Under the pieces are notes generated by a model that did no database searches, was not told the DNA's origin, and saw nothing but the letters and a program-made list of their open reading frames with translations. Positions 56,080-61,364 of a stretch of DNA of 61,364 nt are shown in pieces (position 1 is the first letter of the stretch; each line of letters starts with the position of its first letter). Made by a program: the position numbers and the translations under genes. Location: the NCBI GenBank assembly GCA_026260175.1, contig JAKCWW010001789.1, positions 1 through 61,364 of the forward strand, written 5' to 3'. The stretch comes from Reticulitermes lucifugus. Taxonomy: Eukaryota; Arthropoda; Insecta; Blattodea; Rhinotermitidae.

Positions 56080-56950
56080 CTTAAGTTTTATTAAATATTT
56101 CACATTTAAAATTTATCTCTAAGCAATGGCAGTGACTGTGTTTTTGTTTTAAAATCAATATTGTCCGACAAAGCATTGGATTTAACCCGGATATTACAAA
56201 CCTCAGATCCACGCAAGTAAAATGCAACTCAGCCATTGATTCAGTCCCAGTACCCAAATTAAACCAACGTAGATTAATCCGATTTATGTCTCTCTCAACC
56301 ATACAGACGAAAACCTTGTCTGGATCAGAAATTCAGAATATGCAATTAAATGAAAAATTTCAATTAATAAAAGTCGATTGTCGATACAGCTACCATATAT
56401 ATAGCAAACAACAAACTAGGGTGCAATATAATTGTACCTATTTTTCAATCCGTGCATTTTCTATAATTATTTTTGTTTCTAAACTTATGTCTACACAATT
56501 AGCAATTCGAAGCTTCAGCGCCAGAATATCTGCGTCCTGACGGAATGTCAGCTGGAAAAAATGCGTATTTTTTATAAACATTTAATCAGGGGTATCTCTA
56601 GTGATTGGTTTCAAACACAGTGAACAAAAGCAGATATAACTACAGTTTGATGAGGACATTTGTAGGACGAGTGAATATTTACTTCCCTTGCACTTAATAT
56701 GCTGTATCAAAACTGTTGTGATTGTATAACGCAAGCTCTATGAAAGCGGGATCTCTGTGCCAGCAAGAGTTTCGCGTCTGAGTGATGTGAATTATAGACG
56801 AGAAGTGTGATTATTAATGTATGGCACGTGAATGTCTTTGGTAAGTATCTCAGATTGTGTAGCGTGGATTAGTATGATGGTTGATAAATAATGAATTTGG
56901 TAGGATTTGGAAGGATTTGGAAGGAAGCTCTCCTAGCCTAAACGAGGTAT
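56080..56950. other. No recognisable feature
   Basis: No gene or repeat recognised. Confidence 0.35.
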
Positions 56951-56959
56951 TATCCCGGC

Positions 56960-57085
56960 AGTTGTCTGGAGAAAAACCACGAAAACGTTGCTTAGAATAG
57001 AGAATGTCCCGGCCGTGATTCGAAAGGGACACCTTCCGAATGCAACACTGTGCCTGCCGCCATACCAGCTAACTATGTCACGGTG
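56960..57085 (-). mobile_element. SINE-D copy 2
   Basis: Minus strand: A box TAGTTAGCTGGTATGG (57076-57061), B box TTTCGAATCACGG (57024-57012) and a body with TTTTCGTGGTTTTTCTCCAG. The same body sequence follows the head at 13930-14045. Confidence 0.7.
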
Positions 57086-57089
57086 ACAA

Positions 57090-58080
57090 TGGACTGTGCA
57101 GTAACTCATGCTGATACTTTAAAAAGAGAATCGTGTATGCCTTCGTCCTTTGGTCACATATGCACTCAACGTTTGCCTTATGTGTGAAACTGGATCCTCT
57201 TATGGCGGAGATTATGAAGTCCGCTGTTTTTTTCGGATGTGGCTTCGTGCAGTGCGGTTAAATATGCCGACGCTTTAGAGGATTCTGCTCCATATATCAT
57301 CAGTTTACATGTAGAGGAACAGTCATCTTGATGATGGAGGCAGCAGGTTCTTCCCAAACCTTTATACATTTTGCCGGAGCATGCGACGTCACATGTTAGA
57401 AGATAAAAATCGTCAGGCCTTATGAGGTCTATATCAGGTAATCAGGGGCTAAAATCGCGAATCGTAAGTACGTTGTGGCTATTGGAGAGCGCAAATTGAA
57501 TCGTGATGTGTTTAAATGGAAGAGATCAATGAGTGTCCGAAAAGGCAGTCTGTGAAGTGAATTGGAAAGGATGAGATACGCAGGCACGCACGCAGAGACT
57601 AAACTTATATATAGCCTGTCCTGCGGCTGGTCTTCCTCTCTGGAATTTACAGTATGAGAGTCAAAATTTTTACCGCCGAGCTATGTAAATCATATGATCA
57701 GAAATGCACATGGATTTATGAAATAATACTGTCGTTTTTGGAGTAGTGACTACTCATACTTTTGATATTTCAGTGTTTTATAACGTTGTGGGTTACTGCC
57801 TTGCATAAAATGTAATTAAAGCACTTATAGTTGCTTTAATTCGTGCAGAATGTGAGTTACTTTGTATAGATTTGTAACTGTAACACTGAGCAATAGTTCT
57901 CATACATATGAGGCTCGTTCAAACGGAACCATTTTGGTGATTGTTTTGGACGAAAGCGTAGAGACCATTCAAAATATTTCTCCAGGAAGTTGTTCTATGC
58001 ATGCTATTGACACACCAATCGACATCTCAACTTCCAGGGCTGCTGCTGGAGCCATCGTTATCTTCATGTCTTCGTGAACC
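57090..58080. other. No recognisable feature
   Basis: The 71-codon frame at 57862-58077 ends at the mariner boundary and has no family signature. No other feature. Confidence 0.35.
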
Positions 58081-58087
58081 CGACAGG

Positions 58088-58620
58088 TAGGAGCGGCGGT
58101 ACGAAAGTAACACCTCCCATTTTTCTCAGAAACTATAATTACATCTATAATATAATATAATATAATATATAATATATCTAATAATATAATATATAATATA
58201 TCTAATAATATAATATACATAATATAATATATATAATAATATAATATAATAATATAATCTATAATATAACTATATAACTACATATAACTATAATATAACT
58301 ACATAACATGTAGTTATATAACGTAATATAACTATAATTACTCCCATTTTTTGGCCCTCCGGGGGCGCCGTTTTGCGGACGACGACGAGCTGAAACACAG
58401 AGTGCGTGAAGAGCTCGGACGCTTCAGCAAAGAGTTTTACGCGAGCGGCCTGAAGCGTCTCACGCAAGGGTGGAAAAATGTGCTGATAATGAGGAGACTA
58501 TATGGAGAAATAATTTCACCTTTGTCAAGGATGTACACATGATATATGTAACTTTCATTACAGTAGTAATTATAGTTTCTGAGAAAAATGATACACATTA
58601 CTTTCGTACCGACCTTCGTA
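58088..58620 (+). mobile_element. Internally deleted mariner with intact TIRs
   Basis: The ends TAGGAGCGGCGGTACGAAAG (58088) and CTTTCGTACCGACCTTCGTA (ends 58620) are inverted repeats that continue for about 50 bp (TTTCTCAGAAACTATAATTA and its complement), each starting at a TA. The inside holds only an AT microsatellite and a C-terminal transposase fragment from about 58351: ALRGRRFADDDELKHRVREE, then FSKEFYASGLKRLTQGWKNV. RRF.DD.ELK and FY..G...L..W match mariner transposase ends, as at 38261. The catalytic domain is deleted. Confidence 0.85.
58148..58325. repeat. (TAATA)n AT-rich microsatellite
   Basis: Nearly pure TATAATATAA and TAACTATAA units lie inside the deleted mariner, next to its left terminal repeat. 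Confidence 0.92.
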
Positions 58621-58639
58621 TGTTTCCGAATTTATTGTC

Positions 58640-60080
58640 TGCTGTTTTTTTTGCTTAATAAAATATTGTGTGCTTTTGAAATGTATAAAATGTGGAGGCC
58701 TGCTTAATTTATATAGTGTATTTTATTTCGAAAATCGTAATTCAGATCACAGAATAGAATGTAGAAATACGATGCGGAATTACTCTGCTGTAGTAACGTA
58801 GGGAACGTTGCTGCTGACTTGTGTAGTGAGACTCCCTGATCGGTTTCTACTACGATACCGCTTTTATGAATTTTGACCACGGACCACCGTTTGTAAAATT
58901 CACCCTAAAGCACAATTTCTTTTGACCCGAGCTCATCATTGTAGTTGTTCTTTGATGTGTAATCTACGCTCCAACAACATAGGGTCCCCAATTACCTTAC
59001 AGCTACTACCTCCGTCCTATAAACACAGTTAAATTATCATCTGTACATACGTTTAGGGCGCCTTTCTTTGTGATAAATAGCTATTTAAAAGAGAGACTGT
59101 TTATGATCAGTTTTGCTTTGTAGAAATCAGCTTCCCTATATACAATAAATCCGTTTCATAACATGGCGTAACCCTTTCTATGTTATTTTCATTTACTGCA
59201 CTCTCTAGTGGATCCTCATTCCATACTTTCCCCGGGCACTAATTGCAATTTAACGAGGCAGCTTTTTTTTTAAAATGTTCATTAAGCTACGTGTTGTCGT
59301 CCAACCTATCTGACTCACATATTGGGCTAACCTAACAAGCTTTCACATACTGCTTGGAGTTGCTTATGCCTTTATATGTGAGCCCACTGTATGCACCAAA
59401 CTTTTCTACCTGCCCCTTATAAAAAGATCTGGTTAAAATAACGATATAACACTGCATCTTTTTATCTTAGTTGCGCGTGATGCTTTTTTTTTGGAAGAAC
59501 TCAAACTGAAAATTTTAATGAGTGCTGTCACATATAAGCACATATTAATTGTACATAAAAATTGTCCGACAAAAATATATTTATTTTTCGTTATATTGTC
59601 AGAAATGTAAGTAGTAAATAAGATATATTTTTAACGTTAAAGACCACGGGTGGAAGACAGTCTTCAAGTGACCAGTCGATTACTCACAGGTTTGCACGGC
59701 AGTCTTGTTCAAGTAGAAGCCTGTAGGAGGAACGGCATGTTCAATACGTAAGGGTTGTGTGTGTATGGCTTTCAAAGAAATCTATCGCTTCCCTCAGTTC
59801 GTAGGTCACCATCGTCAATAGAGCGATGGATACACGGCTGGGATTACATGCGTACGAAGTTACCAGAGGCATGAAATTAATGACGAAGATCCCCCCAAAA
59901 TTTTATCTTACGTAAAATTGGTGAAGATTTCCTAAGAAGAATATTTTTCACAAGCGAAACTTCATTTGACGTTAGTGGTCGTGTTAATTATTCACAACTC
60001 GCCAAACCACATGACTCATTACGCTTGATCCTGAACGGACACCGTCCTACTGATTGCGTTAGGCCGCATCCAGATTTGAA
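58640..60080. other. No recognisable feature
   Basis: AT-rich, no credible frame and no repeat identified. Confidence 0.35.
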
Positions 60081-60084
60081 CATT

Positions 60085-60465
60085 CTGCCTCAACATAACT
60101 GCATAACGTAACAGCGCGGGTTCTGCTCACCCCGAGGTTTGAGTTCGGACAAAACGGCGCGCTTTCTGGCGAACGGGCTGCGCGCTGTGATTCTCCAAAT
60201 GTCCGCTGTTCCCGGTGGGAAGATTTTCGAGTAGCATCAGCTCAACGCGAAGATCGCAGCGAGCACAGAAACACTTCTGAACTTCCTCTAGCGGCGTAAC
60301 GTAACATGTTTTGATGCTCCCGGGAAAACCGACAGGAGGATGGATCAGCCCGCGCAGCGAACGGAACGGAGCGGATGTTACAGCAACATCGTTCTGACCT
60401 ACGAATGCCTGTTACATTGCGCTGTTACGTTGCGGCAGAGTGCTGTAGTCTCGTTATGTTGCTGC
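60085..60465. repeat. GC-rich block bounded by inverted repeats
   Basis: AACGTAACAGCGC (60105-60117) is perfectly inverted at 60419-60431, and CAACATAAC (60091-60099) at 60453-60461. GTAACA-type hexamers recur inside (for example GCGTAACGTAACATG at 60294-60308). The block is clearly richer in G, C and CpG than the sequence around it. A non-autonomous DNA transposon is the likeliest reading; a CpG-rich regulatory segment is an alternative. Confidence 0.5.
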
Positions 60466-60597
60466 CAATGAGCGATTCGCTTGCGCATGTGCAGCACGCA
60501 TAGAACGTAAACGTCTTTGGTTATTGAACATCTCACAACAATCCCCATGATAATATATCTCAAAATAAATTACATATTGAGCTTTATAACTGAGCAG

Positions 60598-60868
60598 TGA
60601 GCTGGGATACCGTAGTCTCTGGAGTGACTAGGCTGCGGGCTGGAAGATCTCGGTTCGAATCTCGTCAGGGTAAAGAATCCTTCTCTCCAAATGGTTTAGA
60701 CCGGCTCTGGGGCCCACCGAGCCTCCTATCAATTGGTACTGGGGTTATTTCCCTGGGGGTAAAGCGGCCGGGACGTGAAGTTTACCACTCACCTCCATCT
60801 AGTGCCGCTGCTAAGAGTCAGTGGAGCTACACCTTTATGGCGTGCACAGGGGCAGCTTTACTTTTAGC
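60598..60868 (+). mobile_element. SINE-C copy 4, with head
   Basis: Head GAGCTGGGATACCGTAGTC with B box GGTTCGAATCTCG, GGCCCACCGAGCCTCCTATC, CTGGGGGTAAAGCGGCCGGG, CATCTAGTGCCGC and GGCAGCTTTACTTTT. Plus orientation. The 97-codon frame across it is an artefact. Confidence 0.88.
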
Positions 60869-60879
60869 TAGGCGGTTCT

Positions 60880-61275
60880 TTTTTCAATAGCTCAAAATAG
60901 CGCCACACATTTAAAATGCATGAATATTTATCGTATTTTGCCACATATTACTCTTGATACTATGTCTGTTCTTCCAGAGTTAAATGATTTCACAGAGGTA
61001 GGCAGAGGGGTAAACAGTATGGTATATCAATAAACGCCTGTGCACCTTTCGTGAACTGTTATCAGTAGCAGTGTAAATTGCTTTCATTGCAGTTTACTTC
61101 ACGTAAAGTTCAGAACATTGGTTTCCTATCATGTCTTATCTTCGTAACAATAATGTTGCTGTAAATTCTTCCTATCGAACCATTTTAACACCCGTCATTA
61201 TTTTACCGTGCGTTTTATACATATAGTTTTTCCCATACTTGGTCAGAACGTTGATGTTTTTGTTTGATAAAATTT
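60880..61275. other. No recognisable feature
   Basis: AT-rich, no feature. Confidence 0.3.
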
Positions 61276-61280
61276 AGGAA

Positions 61281-61364
61281 GCCGATCCCAGTGGCCGTGC
61301 GGTCTAAGGCGTGGGTGTGCGGCCGCTCGCTTACTAGGATTGTGGGTTCGAATCCCACCGGGGG
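61281..61364 (+). mobile_element. SINE-A copy 6, cut by window end
   Basis: GCCGATCCCAGTGGCCGTGC, GGTCTAAGGCGTGGG and B box GGTTCGAATCCC are intact; the sequence ends in the tRNA-like head. It is the least diverged SINE-A head in the window. Confidence 0.9.

Noticed and set aside
61281..61364. True tRNA-Leu or tRNA-Ser gene
   Set aside because: A and B boxes are good, but the same head is attached to a SINE body at five other places and the acceptor stem does not close.
1..61364. CRISPR arrays, bacterial operons or phage genes
   Set aside because: No regularly spaced direct repeats, no long frames and no ribosome-binding sites; the DNA is eukaryotic in character.

Overview
The window looks like AT-rich, gene-poor nuclear DNA of an arthropod. 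I find no intact host protein gene, no true tRNA or rRNA gene, no operon structure and no CRISPR array. What can be recognised is a dense graveyard of mobile elements: tRNA-headed SINEs in five local families (called SINE-A to SINE-E here), 3' ends of non-LTR retrotransposons, mariner/Tc-type transposase remnants, foldback MITEs, and terminal repeats resembling those of Penelope-like elements (PLEs). From memory, the LINE C-terminal peptides and the SINE heads resemble sequences common in polyneopteran insects, especially cockroaches. That assignment is recollection and has not been searched.

Layout. 1-8 kb: SINE-B nested with a target-site duplication in PLE-like debris, SINE-A, a ~534-bp repeat (family M), a second SINE-B, and an inverted terminal-repeat palindrome at 7812-8022. 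8-22 kb: mostly unrecognised AT-rich sequence with a hammerhead-like motif (11859-11899), M copy 2, SINE-D and SINE-C fragments, and a LINE RT remnant (19745-20392). 22-27 kb: a 303-bp palindrome carrying the best hammerhead ribozyme motif, a second inverted terminal-repeat pair with another good motif, one weak small-ORF candidate and an LTR-like block. 27-37 kb: SINE cluster and four LINE 3' fragments. 38-47 kb: mariner C-terminus, M copies 3 and 4, a 236-bp MITE, stacked perfect hairpins and a LINE C-terminus. 47-61 kb: transposase remnants, a Tigger-like MITE, SINEs A, B, C and D, tandem LINE tails, an RT YADD fragment, an internally deleted mariner containing an AT microsatellite, and a GC-rich inverted-repeat block.

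The most interesting signal is the repeated hammerhead layout (CTGANGA, stem II, GAAAC, GUA or GUC) at many separate loci on both strands, several inside inverted terminal repeats. It matches the minimal hammerheads described in the flanking repeats of Penelope-like retroelements. Three copies (22044-22085, 25205-25251, 11859-11899) keep stem I, stem II, the GAAA and the cleavage triplet; the first two also keep an intact CTGANGA core. The elements do not act together as a pathway; they record successive insertions.
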